Shown: positions 24,829 through 37,321, counted from the first letter of the stretch. The stretch is 64,000 nt of DNA from Ursus arctos (GCF_023065955.2 NW_026622763.1:84425299-84489298); one strand, 5' to 3'. Numbers and translations: made by a program. The notes: generated from the sequence alone by a model not told the origin.

Positions 24829-24876
<48 letters not shown>
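24827..24876. repeat. (TTTC)n microsatellite
   Basis: 50 bp of uninterrupted 'tttc' units, about 12 copies, just downstream of a SINE A-rich tail. It explains the Phe/Leu/Ser-only frames in both directions here. Confidence 0.95.
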
Positions 24877-25868
24877 GTTTCTTAAACAAGGAAGTGCTAG
24901 TACAAGGAAAAAATCCCTTGTGGACATTGTGCTAAGTTTAAAGTGGATGGCAGTGCACCACTGCAAAGATATAAACTGGCCTATAATTGTCAGCTTACAT
25001 TAGTTTGAAGGGAAAGGAATCCACATAGTCCATGTGCAGGAGCATTAGAACAAAAGCTGTAGATGTTGGTTGTGCGTGTGTGTGTTGGCATTTGAACTCT
25101 TAAAGTTTTAGAAAACAGGTTGATAAATTATGGGCAAGAAGAAATCTGGAGTTTAACAGAACCATGATGACTATCTAAAGTGTTTATACACCAATCAATG
25201 AAGCATAAGAAATAGTAAGAAAAAATTGGAAAGTTAATTTATGATCATATAAACATATGAAGACATCCTGAGTCTTACCTGCCAAGCTCAAGTGCTTAGG
25301 TAATGCCATGGTCCTTTATTAATCAGGGATGGAGGCTGAAGCACTCTCATACCTTGGGAGTGCACAAGAGTTCATGAGGGTAGTATGATTACTAATAAGT
25401 AAGGCAAAAGTCCCTTCATATTTAGTGTATTCCACTGATAACACCCTTATTCTCTAAGCCTTTGTGGTCCCACATAATTCAACAACTCTGTTTCCATTAT
25501 TCTGGCATAGGCATCTTTGCAGATGCCTATGAGCCCTGGGACCATGTCTACCTCACTTGGATTCTGCATGTAGCCATTGCCTTTGGTTCTGAGACTGACT
25601 TCCTCAAGGCTGTCTCTGATGGGCTATCTATAAAAAATATAGATACCTATATTTTACTCTACTTAATTCTGTTCCTTACTAAAACTTGGGAATCTTTCTC
25701 ATTTCTCTTACATTATTTCTTCCTTTCCTTCTTCTTTCTACCTTCTGCTCTCCCCACCTAACCCTGAACAAGTGTAATCTTTTCAATGACCTACTACACA
25801 CCAACTTCTCCAAGAGGAGACTGACTGTCTTATTGAAGAAAGAAATGAGAAGGGATTACATTAGAAAT
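24877..25868. other. Unique sequence
   Basis: Frames at 25,462-25,761 (99 codons) and 25,686-26,051 carry no known domain, and the second runs into a SINE. No gene is supported. Confidence 0.45.
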
Positions 25869-25882
25869 GTAAGAAAAATCAG

Positions 25883-26078
25883 GGGTGCCTGGGTGGCGCA
25901 GTCGTTAAGTGTCTGCCTTCAGCTCAGGGCGTGGTCCCAGCGTTATGGGGTTGAGCCCCACATCAGGCTTCTCTGCTATGAGCCTGCTTCTTCCTCTCCC
26001 ACTCCCCCTGCTTGTGTTCCCTCTCTCGCTGGCTGTCTCTATCTCTGTTAAATAAATAAATAAAATCTTAAAAAAAAA
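25883..26078 (+). mobile_element. SINEC (bear-type subfamily)
   Basis: Head 'gggtgcctgggtggcgcagt', body 'tcccactccccctgcttgtg', 'tctcgctggctgtctctatc', tail 'aataaataaataaaatc' plus A9. Flanked by a perfect 14-bp duplication 'gtaagaaaaatcag' at 25,869-25,882 and 26,079-26,092. Confidence 0.97.
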
Positions 26079-26092
26079 GTAAGAAAAATCAG

Positions 26093-26632
26093 TATCTCAT
26101 TAAATTATTCTTCTATGACTGTTTAATCAAAACAGTAGGGGAAAGAAAACAATAGGGGAAAGATTATTTTCTGTGTTTTTTCTAAATCATTCCCTGAAAT
26201 TCTTCTTCATTTCCTCTGAAACAAAACCTGCTGAAATTTTAAAACCGTACTGGTAAGTTATCAATTAAATAAGGAAGTTATTTTCTAGTTATTTTCATCA
26301 AGGATGGAGCTCATACACACCTGTTCATTGAATCTCAGTATGTAGCATTGTGATAATTTGTTTCTAGTGCTTTGCTAAAACATATTTAGAGGCAGAAATA
26401 TCCGTTAGGTAGAATAAAAAGGCTCTATTCCATTAACGTTTTCTTTCCTGACTGAAATATTACTGAATATATTATAAGCACCCAGGTAAATTATCTATCT
26501 GAAATGATCTCTATATAAAATTTTTATGTTATTTCATTGTAAATGAACCTTTAATGGAAGAAGATGCAGACATTTCACTAGAGAATTAGCAACAAAATAC
26601 TTCAAAGTCTTTCTTTGATGGGATGATTAGTG

Positions 26633-26665
<33 letters not shown>

Positions 26666-28460
26666 TTACAATATGTGCTTTCCCTTATACTTCAGCTTTT
26701 TTGGTCTGAATATCCACATGTTTGCCTAGTTGTATTTTATGGTATATTTTAGCGTTCTTCCATTTGGCATGTGGCTAATAGTAAGTATTTGCTCTGTGAC
26801 TCATATATTAAAACTGAGCCTCAAGGAAAAGCTTCTTTATGATACAATGTGAGAGATCTTGCCAAGTTGGAAAAACCAATTAAAGTAATAATAAAATATA
26901 TAGATAAAATCATAAAGATGTATTTCTAGAAAGAGGGAGGATAAGTTTAGATCAAGGAGAGGGAGTAATATTAGCAAAGTGGCGTTCACACAGAAGGACC
27001 ATTTATGACAACGGAAATACATTTTTTCTCAAGGAACGCTTTGACTTGCCTCAGGTGGTTTATCAGAAGGTGACTAGATTAAGATTCCATGAGGCAATGG
27101 GCAGCCACGGAGAATGAAGGTCAATGTTTAAATGGATAAATAGGAATTACATCTATTTTTTAACCTATAGGTATATTGTTTTGTATCTTCCTCAATGTAA
27201 AATATGAAGGAATTCTAACTATATAGGATTGTGAAGCTACATAACCAGAGGGCCTTGTTATAGCCTATTATTTATTTAACCATTGCTGTGTTTCACATTT
27301 GTATATCTGGAGTTGTGATGTCCTGGAGAATTAGTTTTTTTTAATTTCTGTTCTCCCTCCCACCTACTATTCTACCAATCTCAACAGACACACACACACA
27401 CACACACTCCTTATTTAAGATAGGTTATTTCATTCAAATGTTTTTGCTTTGTTTAGCTTACTAATAGGAAGTGCATACTAAATTCTCATTCATATATTAG
27501 ATCACTCTGATACCTACTGCTATGCTGTATTCATATAAAATTTCTGGTAACAGTAAAATAGTATAGTTTCTACTTTATGGACTCATATAGAGAGGCTAAA
27601 TTTCTTGCTAGGTGTCAGTAATTTCTCATAGAGACAAACTCTAGTAATCTCTTAGCTCTTCTCCTTACTTCATGTGAGAAGTAGATTAAGATCCAGCCTT
27701 CTAACTTTCAAGATCCGTTCTCAAAACAAGTTATTACTGGTGATGTTGATCTTGATTAAGGTCATGTTTGATAGGATTTCCATTGCTAAGTTATAATTCT
27801 TCCTTTTCAATATTTTATTTGTTAGAAGGGAATCACTAAGTCTAACTCACACCCCAGGGGATGGAAATTAAGCTTCACCCTCTTCAGGCAAGAATATCAA
27901 AGAATTTGTGGTCAAATGCTAAAATCACCACAGTAATTAATGTATTTGGGGGAAGATACTTTAAAGCTAAGTAAATTATCTTCAAGTTTTGCCCACTAAT
28001 TTGGGCACTTATCTATGGATCTTGCCTGAGGAAATGATTACTGTGGCATCCTAATGGTGATTTTCCACTTTCTTCCTTCCTCACAGTTACTGATTGTAGT
28101 TCTTCTATAAAGAGGACTTACCCTTTTCTTTCCATTTTTTAAATTAAATTAAATTAAATTAAAAATTTTATTTTCCCTCTTTTATTTATTCAATCATTTA
28201 TTTATACCAATATAGACTCATGGATACTTATTGTATTCTTTCAGTTATAATCCAGTGATATGGTTATTTATTAAAGTGTTCAAATTATTCTAGGTTTAAC
28301 CCTTGGGAGCTGCTGACATTGACTCCTTTGACTATTTGAGTGTTTCCTTATAGGCCCAACTAGATGTTCCAGGCCTCAGCACTAGAATCAGTTACTTCTC
28401 CAAGAAGCCCTGATTCATTTTATTGAAGAATGGTATTCAGAAATTAAGCTTTGGGTATAT
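26093..28460. other. Unique AT-rich sequence with three microsatellites
   Basis: Simple repeats are (ATT)11 at 26,633-26,665, (AC)n at 27,388-27,410 and (AAATT)n at 28,139-28,164. Between them no gene, RNA or transposon signature was identified. Confidence 0.5.
26633..26665. repeat. (ATT)n microsatellite
   Basis: 33 bp, uninterrupted trinucleotide run. Confidence 0.95.
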
Positions 28461-28469
28461 TTTGTAATT

Positions 28470-28600
28470 TTGAATGAATTGAATTTTTTCCTTTTTTATG
28501 GAAATATTTGATTTTTATGTAGTCAGATGTATTCATTTATTAGTTTCTGCCCATGGTTTAATGCTTAGAAAGACCTTCCTCAAATAACTATGTATAAATA
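28470..28600 (-). mobile_element. LINE-1 fragment (antisense)
   Basis: 'atgtagtcagatgtattcat' followed by 'tttctgcccatggtttaatg cttagaaagaccttcctc' matches the reversed L1 ORF2 3' section (tttatgtagtcagat...catgcttagaaagacc). Confidence 0.5.
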
Positions 28601-29385
28601 ATATTAATGGGTGTTTGAGTAATAATATTAATTCTACAGAACTCTGATGTTAATTAATAATAAGAAGTCTAAGGCAATCCTTTTTCCCCTCTTTCAAGGC
28701 TAGGGAAAATGGCAGGTCATGATGTCTGACTCAGCAGCAAGGTGGCACAACTATGCTGGTCACACTTGCCTCCAAACCTTGTGTTTAATTTTGGCAACTC
28801 TACAAAGAACGGTTAAGGGTGGAATGGTGATAGGTTTGTATTTCTTCCAAATAGTACTATGTTTAAGATTTTTGAAATTTGGCATGGGACACCAATGAGT
28901 GTGGTCCCAGCTTATTTTGAATGGTAATAGTTATGATCATATCTCTTGAGTCAAAGTGAAAATTTGTAGCAGCAAACTGGCTCTCCCTGGTGCTCATGAA
29001 GTTCTGTTCACCATCTATTTTCTACTTCTTAGTTGTTTATGAGAAAGTCATGGAGTTATATTGAGGAGTTAGTGCATGTAGTATGAAAGGACTTGGCATT
29101 CACAAAATATTTGCTTGGAGTCAAGGTGGTTCAGGGCAACAGAGTATATGTGGTGGTGGTGGGGTAGTGGTGTGTGACTTATATACCATGGGAGGTGAGT
29201 CCATCGGCCAGTACAGATTTTTCTAGTCAAACAGTGTCTATTTATGACCAATCTAATTAAGCACACATTTAAAGTAATACAAGTACAAAAATTATGTTAC
29301 AGCTTCTAAGATCACCAGTCCTTTCAGCTAAGAATTATCAAGGTAGCTACACATTTAAAAACATTCCCTAAAAAATATAGGAAGA
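28601..29385. other. Unique sequence
   Basis: Contains a short (GGT)n/(TGG)n patch at 29,150-29,165. No gene signature. Confidence 0.45.
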
Positions 29386-29424
29386 CATGAGTTCGAGCTC
29401 CATGTTGGATGTGGAGCCTACTTA

Positions 29425-29459
<35 letters not shown>
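29386..29459 (+). repeat. SINEC tail fragment followed by (GT)n
   Basis: 'gagttcgagctccatgttgg atgtggagcctacttaaa' is the middle of an older SINEC copy lacking its head. It runs straight into 33 bp of (GT)n at 29,427-29,459, which seems to replace the usual A-rich tail. Confidence 0.75.
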
Positions 29460-29460
<1 letters not shown>

Positions 29461-29707
29461 ATGCGTGCACGTGTGTGTATCTATATCTATAGGCATATAG
29501 ATATAGATATATGTATTTGAAGAAATAGATAAACTAATGTCTTCTTGGCTGACTTCTGGCATTACCTTCCCCAATATTCTAAATCGTAGCCAGAAGAACT
29601 GTTAACATAAAATAGATTTTGTATACTGTTATCCGTTTTTTTTATTTATGTGTGTATGTGCATTTGTGTGTATGTATACGTCATTTCACTCAACAATATG
29701 GAGTCTT

Positions 29708-29904
29708 TTTTTTTTTTAAAGATTTTTTTATTTATTTGACAGAGACAGAGACAGCCAGCGAGAGAGGGAACACAAGCAGGGGGAGTGGGAGAGGAAGAAG
29801 CAGGCTCACAGCAGAGGAGCCTGATGTGGGGGTCGATCCCATAACGCCGGGATCACGCCCTGAGCCGAAGGCAGACGCTTAACCTCTGTGCCACCCAGGC
29901 GCCC
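29708..29904 (-). mobile_element. SINEC (bear-type subfamily), antisense
   Basis: Near-consensus body ('acagccagcgagagagggaa', 'cataacgccgggatcacgcc', 'gccacccaggcgcccc'). A perfect 17-bp duplication 'caacaatatggagtctt' lies at 29,691-29,707 and 29,905-29,921. The retained CpGs point to a recent insertion. Confidence 0.98.
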
Positions 29905-29999
29905 CAACAATATGGAGTCTTAGAGACATTTTCCTGTTAATATCTATAGTTCTGATTGTTTTTAAATGCTCCAATTTTACCAATCCTCTAGTTTTTGAC

Positions 30000-30960
30000 T
30001 TTAGATTTTCTCTAAATTTTTGCTTTCACAACAATGCTATTATGAACATATTTTGAATATGCCTCTTCGTACTTGTAGCACTATTTCTTTAGGTTATTCA
30101 TCAAATTTTGCAAGTGTACAGTCAAAAGAATGTATATTTGAACTTAATAGATACAGTGGTCTACCCCCCACAGTGTAAACCAGTGTTAAACAGCTCTCTT
30201 CCCTGCCTGCCAGAACTTGAAATTGTCAAACATTTACACTATGGCTAAGCTGATAAGGAAAAATTATATCTCATTGTTTTACTCTTCATTTGCATATTTC
30301 TTCTCTGATTAAGCACTTGTCACATGTTTAAAAGCCATTTGTATTTTCTTTTTCTTTTTTTGTGGAAATGTCTGTCTTTATCCTTCTCTTTCTTTCTATT
30401 AGGTTGTTGTTATTTGTAAGAATTTCTGATGTCTGAAGAATATAACCCTTTTATTGCATATATTGCAACCTCTTAGTCACTTATTAGTCATCTTTATGGT
30501 ATTTTTAGACATGTTAGAGCTTTACTTGTATAGTCCAATGTGTTACTCTTTTCATTTATACCTTTGTGTTTTATGGCTATTCTGTTTTCAGAATCTGTTT
30601 GTCTTTTATTATGTCAATACCACAATGTTTTAAATACTTAAGACTTATAGCAGATTTTAACATATGGCTGGGTAATGATATTCTCTTTGTTTCTTTTCCA
30701 AAATATTCTTGGCTACTCTTACATTTTTAAATCTATTTCGGTTTCAATCATTGATACCAATCTCTCTCTTGGCTGTTATTTTCCCAGGCCTTTCAGTTCA
30801 AAACACATTTCATCTATTTTCAACTTTTCTTGTTTCTTAATGAGTGTATTTAAGATGGAACTTTTCCCTGGCTTTGAGTGCATCTCGTAGGTTTTAATAT
30901 GTAGGGTTGCATTGCGATTCCCATAGATTATTATCTGGAAATGGTGAGAATTACAAAATG
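30000..30960 (-). mobile_element. LINE-1 fragments, old (antisense)
   Basis: 'acaatgctattatgaacata', 'ctctgattaagcacttgtca', 'ggctgggtaatgatattctc' and 'ggctttgagtgcatctcgta ggttttaatatg' are reversed L1 landmarks scattered in diverged T-rich sequence. Pieces may be more than one insertion. Edges are approximate. Confidence 0.5.
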
Positions 30961-31922
30961 ACTCCGACTATGGTAACTAACTGCCCTGTTGGTTGATTCA
31001 GCAGCTCCTTCGTATCTTAGCTTCTGCCCCTCTCTGACAGGAGTCGCACTGGGATCTTGCTCCTACCTTCCTGATACAGAAGTTTCCTGTGAGCATCGTA
31101 GGTGCTGCTTTCCTCTGCTCTGTTCCTTTTGTTTCTATCTTTTTGAGACGATTACTCCCAGTTTATGACTCAATAACTGTTCATTTTGTTTGTTTGGTTG
31201 GTTGGTTTTTAAGCAGCGTGGGTGTATTTGGCAGTAGGAAGATTTGGTGCAGGTACTCAGTCTATCATCTTGAAACTAGAGTCCTTACTTTCTAGATGTC
31301 AGAAGTAAGGTAGACATAGAATTCTGTGGACACCAACTATGAACTAGGAATAAGTTCCCCATAGTTCTCTTATTCGTTGTGAATGGACCACTTTTTGTGT
31401 GCTTCCTAAAGTAAAGCACTTTTGGATGAAGGTTTGCCTTTTCATCAACTGACCCTCCGAATAAACGTGGGTGCATTCTGCACTGCTACTCCGCACTGAG
31501 GGACTAGCTCCTCTGAGGTTGTCTTTATTAATTCTCCCAGTCAGTCTTCCTTTCTTGGTGGTGGTGATTCATTCAGCCATTTCCCAATTCTGTCTCACTT
31601 GAATTGTGTCTTGCTATAATTCCTTGCAATTCTACTTTCTAGAGTTGATATAGACGTCCCTATCTAAATACATCTTTGGGAACTTAATGATGGAAAGGGT
31701 TTAAATATATCAAATGTGATAGGAATCTAAAACTGGGAATCCCAGCAGTGTTTTATAAAGTCAATTCAGCCTGATTAATCTTTTTGATTCCTAAACTCAT
31801 TAGTGAAACCAACAGGCATTTAAGCAAAGGAACAAGGAGTATACTATTGAAAAACAACCTTCTAGCAGAGCTGACATAATTTCTTTGTTAAAAAACTTTA
31901 ACCTGAAAGATGAGGGCATTTT
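30961..31922. other. Unique or unassigned sequence
   Basis: A (GGTT)n patch lies at 31,191-31,206. Short frames on both strands (31,089-31,295; 31,285-31,476) show no domain. It may include further decayed L1 near 31,000-31,290. Confidence 0.35.
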
Positions 31923-31932
31923 TATTATTCTT

Positions 31933-32143
31933 TTTTTCTTTTTTTTTTTTTTAAAGATTTTATTTATTTATTTGACAGAGAGAGAGAGACAGCCAGCGAG
32001 AGAGGGAACACAAGCAGGGGGAGTGGGAGAGGAAGAAGCAGGCTCATAGCGGAAGAGCCTGATGTGGGGCTCGATCCCATAACACCGGGATCACGCCCTG
32101 AGCCGAAGGCAGACGCTTAACTGCTGTGCCACCCAGGCGCCCC
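31933..32143 (-). mobile_element. SINEC (bear-type subfamily), antisense
   Basis: Full body with the 'agagagagacagccagcgag' start and 'cacccaggcgcccc' head. Duplication 'tattattctt' at 31,923-31,932 and 32,144-32,153. Confidence 0.96.
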
Positions 32144-32611
32144 TATTATTCTTATTTTCTTAACACTCTCTGTGCTCTACATACCACATTGATGAGATTG
32201 AATGATATGATCTCAAGTTTTAGAGCTAACATTCAGTGATTTTGTAGCTATGATACATATAAGTAGTTTGGTGTTAAATAGTCAGTAAGTTCTTTAAGCA
32301 ATGAGATGGCCTGAGAAAAACTTTATTCTGTATTCTTGCAGGAGGTGTTTTAAATAGTTCTATTATTATCAGTCCAACCCATGTTATCTCATTTTGTGAA
32401 TGAGTCCTGGAATTTTGATTAATACAGGCCCTCGATTTCAATTAGACTGATAGGAAATCAACTTGCATCAGCTGTGCATACCCTAACTAATAGATAATTT
32501 TGTGATATAAGTGCATAAAATGAGGATAAAGATAGAGCAAACTTCAAAATAGATTCTTCCTTTTAATTTCTAACTTAAGTCTGAGTAAGAGCAGATAAGG
32601 CCATCCTAAAA
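32144..32611. other. Unique sequence
   Basis: Nothing recognised. Confidence 0.5.
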
Positions 32612-32625
32612 CAGCCTGTGCTCTT

Positions 32626-32794
32626 TTTTTTCTTTTTAAAGATTTATTTATTTGAGAGAGAAAGAGTGAGCAAGAGAGAGCATGAGTGGGGTGAGGGGCA
32701 GAGGGAGAAGCAGATTCCCCACTGAGCAGGGAGCCTGATGCAGGGCTTGATCCCAGGACCCTGAGATCATGACCTGCCCTGAAGGCCGGCACCC
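32626..32794 (-). mobile_element. SINEC lacking its promoter head (5'-truncated), antisense
   Basis: Body 'ggcagagggagaagcagatt cccc' through 'gaccctgagatcatgacctg', then it stops before the usual 'ttaaccgactgagccaccca' head. A 14-bp duplication with one mismatch, 'cagcctgtRctctt', brackets it (32,612-32,625 and 32,795-32,808). The truncation therefore happened at insertion, not by later deletion. Confidence 0.93.
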
Positions 32795-32808
32795 CAGCCT
32801 GTACTCTT

Positions 32809-33779
32809 GTTACTGAAAATGTTCAGAACAAAAGAATAAGTGTCACCTGGAATCTAAGAAATGTAGACTCTCAAACCACTCCCCAGATTTATTGAATGAA
32901 AATTGGCATATTAATATGATCCCCAGATAATGGGTATGCATACCACAGTTTAAAAAACACTGCTGGGGTACTTTATCAGACTCTCTCTTACTGTCAAAAT
33001 GAAAGGATACAATAACTAAGAAAACTGACATGTTTTCTTTCTCAATTTCTCCCAGCTGTACACTTTCAGTACTTCTGAAAATGTGAATTATCCTTTCAAC
33101 TTGGCCAGTAACTATAAAGATAATGATCTTGTTCCTGGAATCTTTATGTTTATTTGAGGTAAAGGCAGACCTACTCTTTCATTCTCTAGATTAGGTCTTT
33201 GTTATCTCTAACACACGCTAATAACAGAAGCTTCCTATCTAGGATCCTTGCTTTCAGGATTCGCCTTTTCAGATTACCTTTCGCACAGCTACTAGATAGA
33301 TTTATCTACAATGAAAACCCAATCCTGCTATGATTCAGCAAGAAACCTGTACCCATTTACCAAAGTAACACCCAGATATTTTGAACCATTGTATGTGGTG
33401 TCCAAGGGATCTCAAAACACCTCCATGGTTTTGTTATTAGAGTGGATGCCAATGGAGTCCAAGTAATAAACAGAATATGGCCCAACTCCATCTCTCTGAT
33501 CCCCGAATGCATAATCAGGATGAATATTCATAGCAACTGTTAGAACTCTCTGAGTTTCTGAGCTGTGGAATAAGAGTGTAGGATGGAAGAACCACATACA
33601 AGCTACTGAAACTATCTTTATGGGCCAAAATAGTAAATCAAAGGCAATGCTGCATATACATTAGAATTGTAGAGATTAATGTTATTTTGAAAGATTTGAA
33701 AGGTTACAGAGGTAGTAATACTTATTTAATCAATTAAATTGTTTCTTTGCACATACCATACTTATCAATATTGCTTTGG
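32809..33779. other. Unassigned sequence upstream of the ERVL remnant
   Basis: No clear family. It may contain decayed 5' internal sequence of the adjacent retrovirus (a 61-codon - strand frame at 33,412-33,597 has no domain). Confidence 0.35.
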
Positions 33780-35930
33780 AGTACTTACTGAATGACATAG
33801 AAGCCTGATAATTTTGGATTCAGCTTCAAGCAAGGGAGGCCCTTGCAGCATTTATGGACTATGGTGCAAACTGCTTCTTGAGCTATCTGACCTGGCAGAT
33901 CTAATGGTACTATAGGTGTCCATGGAAGATACACTGTATGGAGTCTCTGGCAAGTCCAAACAGAAGAGATATAGCATAGATTCCTGTGGTTTTAGTGCAA
34001 AACCATATATTCTGAGGTAGCTAATCACCTATTTGAAAAGAAGATCCTGGTATGCTTTTAGGAAAAGTAGAGACTGAGCACCTGACTTTGTACTATCAAC
34101 TGATACTGCAACCAAAGCCATCTATCACTGACCTTGATATTGTCAGATATCCACCAATTTATAAGCAATAGCAGTTACTGAAAAACAATCTATCATAGGA
34201 GAGAAATGGTATATTTGGAATCAAGCCTAAGATGGTCCAGAAGACTCAAGTTACACAAATATGTGGCCCAGGCTCCTACATCACCTATTCGTGTTACCCT
34301 GACAACTCTCCCTAGCTTGTACTTATAGATCTATGAAGAGTTGTATATAACAGCTGATGGAAGAAGAGACCGTTGGGCTACTTTATAGATGGATCTCTGG
34401 ATGTGTTGTCATTGGAAAGGGACAGTTGCTGTGTGATAGTCCACTTAGGCATGGTCATAGATGTAAGTGGTGAGCAGAAATCCTTCCAGGAGTCAGGAAT
34501 CAAAGCAGTACATTGGATCATCAACTTTAAAAGGAGAAGGGGTCTGTGGTAAGGATATGCGTGGTTAATGAGCAGTGGTGAATAGTTTGGCTGGTCATAA
34601 AAGCCTGAAAAGAGTGACATTGGAAGGGTGAATGTGGTCTCAGGAAAAGGCATATAGATGAACCTATGAGATTGGGTTCAAGTTATGCACATCTTTTGTT
34701 TCTGATCTGAAAGAAAGCATTTTCTGCAGAGAATACACTGAACAATTGGTAGTTAGGATGGCTTTTTTGGTCAAGATTAGTCAGTCTTTCTGACTTTAAC
34801 CCTTGCTTGCACAATAAGCCCATGAACAGAGTATAGGCAGTGCCAGGAATGGCAGCTATACATTAGCTCAATAGCATGGACTCCCTCTTATAAACCTTAT
34901 GAAGGTTTATCCAGTTACTGTTGCTCCCGGATGTTCAACCTGCCAGAAACAGACCAACCCTGAGTTCTAGATAGGATACCTTGGAGAGATTCATCAGCTA
35001 CTCAAGGCAAGTTACATAGGACAACTTTATACTAAAGGGGGCAGTGACTCAACATTATTGGAACTGGTACTATTCCAAGAATGAGTTTGTCTTCCTTGTC
35101 TTTAGTGCCGTTGTCACCACTATCTAAGAGTTCACAGATTATCTAATTTGCAATGTGAGGTCTTACATAATATCTCCTTAAATCAAGTGATGCATTTTAA
35201 GCAAAGGGGGTATAACAATGAGTACAGAAACATAGGATCAACTTGTTCTACCATATGTTGTATCTTTTAGAAATTGTCAGCATAGAATAATATAGAAATA
35301 GTCTCTTAAAGTCTCAGTCAAGGTACCAGCTTGGGGATAAATTCCCGTATGTTCTCTAGGATGCATTATATACATTAAACAACTTCCATAACAACGTCTT
35401 ATTTTTCCGATAGCTAAAATACATGGGTCCAGGAACCAATGGGTAGAAGTAGCAGAGGCCCTTCTCACCATCAGTCCAATGATCCAAGTTGGGAATTTGT
35501 GTTTCCTACCCTTATGACTTCCCCGGCTTCTGCTGAACTATGGGATGTGGTCTCTGGGATAACATTTTCTTCAGGGGTAACAAGAAGCTACATTTTATAT
35601 CCTTATGCTAAGAGACCAGTGGGAAAAATAGTAGTTTCTATCCTGGAAGGTTAACTAACTCCAATGATTATGAAGATCTTGGATGGGTGCTACATAATGA
35701 GGTTAGAGAGTAGTGTGATTGGAACTCGGGAATCCACTGGCATGCCTCTTACTGCTTCTACATCTAGTAATAACATGCAATGAGTAATTGAACCAGCCAT
35801 GACTTGAAGAGGGCAGGTGACCAGGGACTTGAACTCTTCAGAAATAAAGTTCTCTTCATCCCACTGAGCAAGGTAATCTAGACCAGTGGATGTACTCTGC
35901 AAGGGGAAGGAAATTTAGATTGGGTCTAGT
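33780..35930 (+). mobile_element. Degraded ERVL-type endogenous retrovirus, pol region
   Basis: Read on the + strand in three interrupted frames, the order of remnants is as follows. First, the connection/RNase H region with an Asp-Gly-Ser at 34,388-34,396. Second, a zinc-finger-like Cys-x2-Cys at 34,932-34,943 followed by integrase-like sequence to about 35,280. Third, a dUTPase-like segment at about 35,540-35,750 with Asp-Tyr-Glu-Asp-Leu-Gly and Leu-His-Asn near 35,666-35,698. A dUTPase after integrase is the known layout of the ERVL group, which has no envelope gene. Stops and frameshifts occur every few dozen codons, so nothing is functional. The short - strand frames here are unrelated shadows. 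Gag, the 5' LTR and much of the reverse transcriptase were not found. Confidence 0.7.
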
Positions 35931-36479
35931 TATGCTCGCAAGATAAGTTGTAGCAGTAAGAGATGCAACCAGTTTCATTAATTCTTTGCCTTAAGTTTCA
36001 TTTTTTTTTTCAAGAGATTGTAACTGATCACAATGCTGAGAAGATGTAGCAGAGAGGATTCCATGTGAGGCGTGAGAAAGCTGAGAAACACGGGGTATTT
36101 TGAAGAAGATGCTACCCCGCAATTCCTCACTTCACCCAAGTTCCCTGAAGCTCTGGTACCAGCAAGTCGACAGCTTCCTGTTTTAGGTACTTGACTCTCA
36201 CTTCTCTGCTCAAGGGTTTTCCCAAACTTGCTTCTCCGCACTTACGTGACCTAGAAGTGTGTGAATGTGTGGGGTGGGAAGAATTCACGGCCAATTTTGG
36301 CACTCCTGTTTCCCTTGCTAATGTTGGAGCTAAGTATGCAAGTGAGGTTCAAATATATGAAATGAAGCAAAGACTTTCAGGAATCTTTTGGAAAAGATTT
36401 TGTTACTTCTAACCAGGGGCATGAGGATGGGGTATGCTCTCAGTGTGGGAATTCTAGTGTTTCTCCACTCACTGCCCTT

Positions 36480-36870
36480 TTGTTCCAGACTATTTCTTAA
36501 GGAATTTGTATAGTGAATAGTCTTCAAGGATAGAAATAGCTTTGGCACACAGGACAGGTTTGCTTACTGTCCAGAATAATAAGATAATGTCTCCTTCCAA
36601 CCCAAAAGTCAAGCAGGTTTGCTTATAGCCCATAATAAAAGACTACAATTTCCTAATATTGGGGTTCCTGTCCTGTAAAACACTACCCAGAGTATGAAGG
36701 CATCACCAGACACCTGTTATATTGCCCTTGTGGTAACTGTGACTTTGGGAAATAGCTCAAGAAAGTGATGACACTGTGGCCGTTGCTTTTGTTATGAGTA
36801 ATAAACTATCTCTGACTTACTCAGGGGCCTCATGTCTTTGGTCAACTTCCATAAACTGTGTCAGACTAAT
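36480..36870 (+). mobile_element. Possible 3' LTR of the ERVL remnant
   Basis: An 'aataaa' at about 36,800 in 'gtaataaactatctctgact' is followed by a short C/T-rich end 'ctcatgtctttggtcaactt', as in the R/U5 part of an LTR. It lies in the expected place and strand after the dUTPase region. Two related 'caggtttgctta' pieces (36,556 and 36,615) suggest internal repetition. The 5' edge is not defined; 35,931-36,480 is unassigned. Confidence 0.4.
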
Positions 36871-37135
36871 TTGTTAGCCTGAAAGTAATGTTAAATCTTA
36901 GATCTTGCACAATTCTTGACATTTTCTTTCTCATTTTGGGCCATTGCACAATGTCCTATGAAATTGTGAAGCACAGCTACGGCAGCCACCTTATGTCATG
37001 AGGATACAAGTCTGAGGACAAAAATCAACGCTGAGTGTGACAGCAAAAATAAATATGGAGACAATCTGGGTTAGTAAAGATGTTGTTAAGACTATGATAA
37101 AAACTTTTGAAAGTATTATACTTCTACGCCTGGGT

Positions 37136-37321
37136 GGCTCAGTTGGTTAAATGTCTGCCTTTGGCTCAGGTCATGATCCCAGGGTCCTGGGATCGAGTCC
37201 TGCATCGGGTCCCTTGCGTAGCAAGGAGCCTGTTTCTCCCTCTGCCTACCACTCTCCCTGCTTGTGTTCTCTCCCTCTCTCTCTCTAACAAATAAATAAA
37301 TAAAATCTTTAAAAAAAAAAA
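37136..37321 (+). mobile_element. SINEC
   Basis: Head 'acgcctgggtggctcagttg gttaa', body 'tcatgatcccagggtcctgg', tail '(aaat)n' plus A11. A perfect 17-bp duplication 'gaaagtattatacttct' lies at 37,119-37,135 and 37,322-37,338. Confidence 0.98.

Noticed and set aside
24649..25003. Frames rich in Ser/Phe/Leu or Lys/Glu/Arg
   Set aside because: Translations of the (TTTC)n repeat in different frames.
29619..29882. Frame with 'SERGNTSRGSGRGRSRL' also found at 42,237-42,437
   Set aside because: It is a translation of the SINE body; the same peptide appears wherever that SINE lies in this direction.
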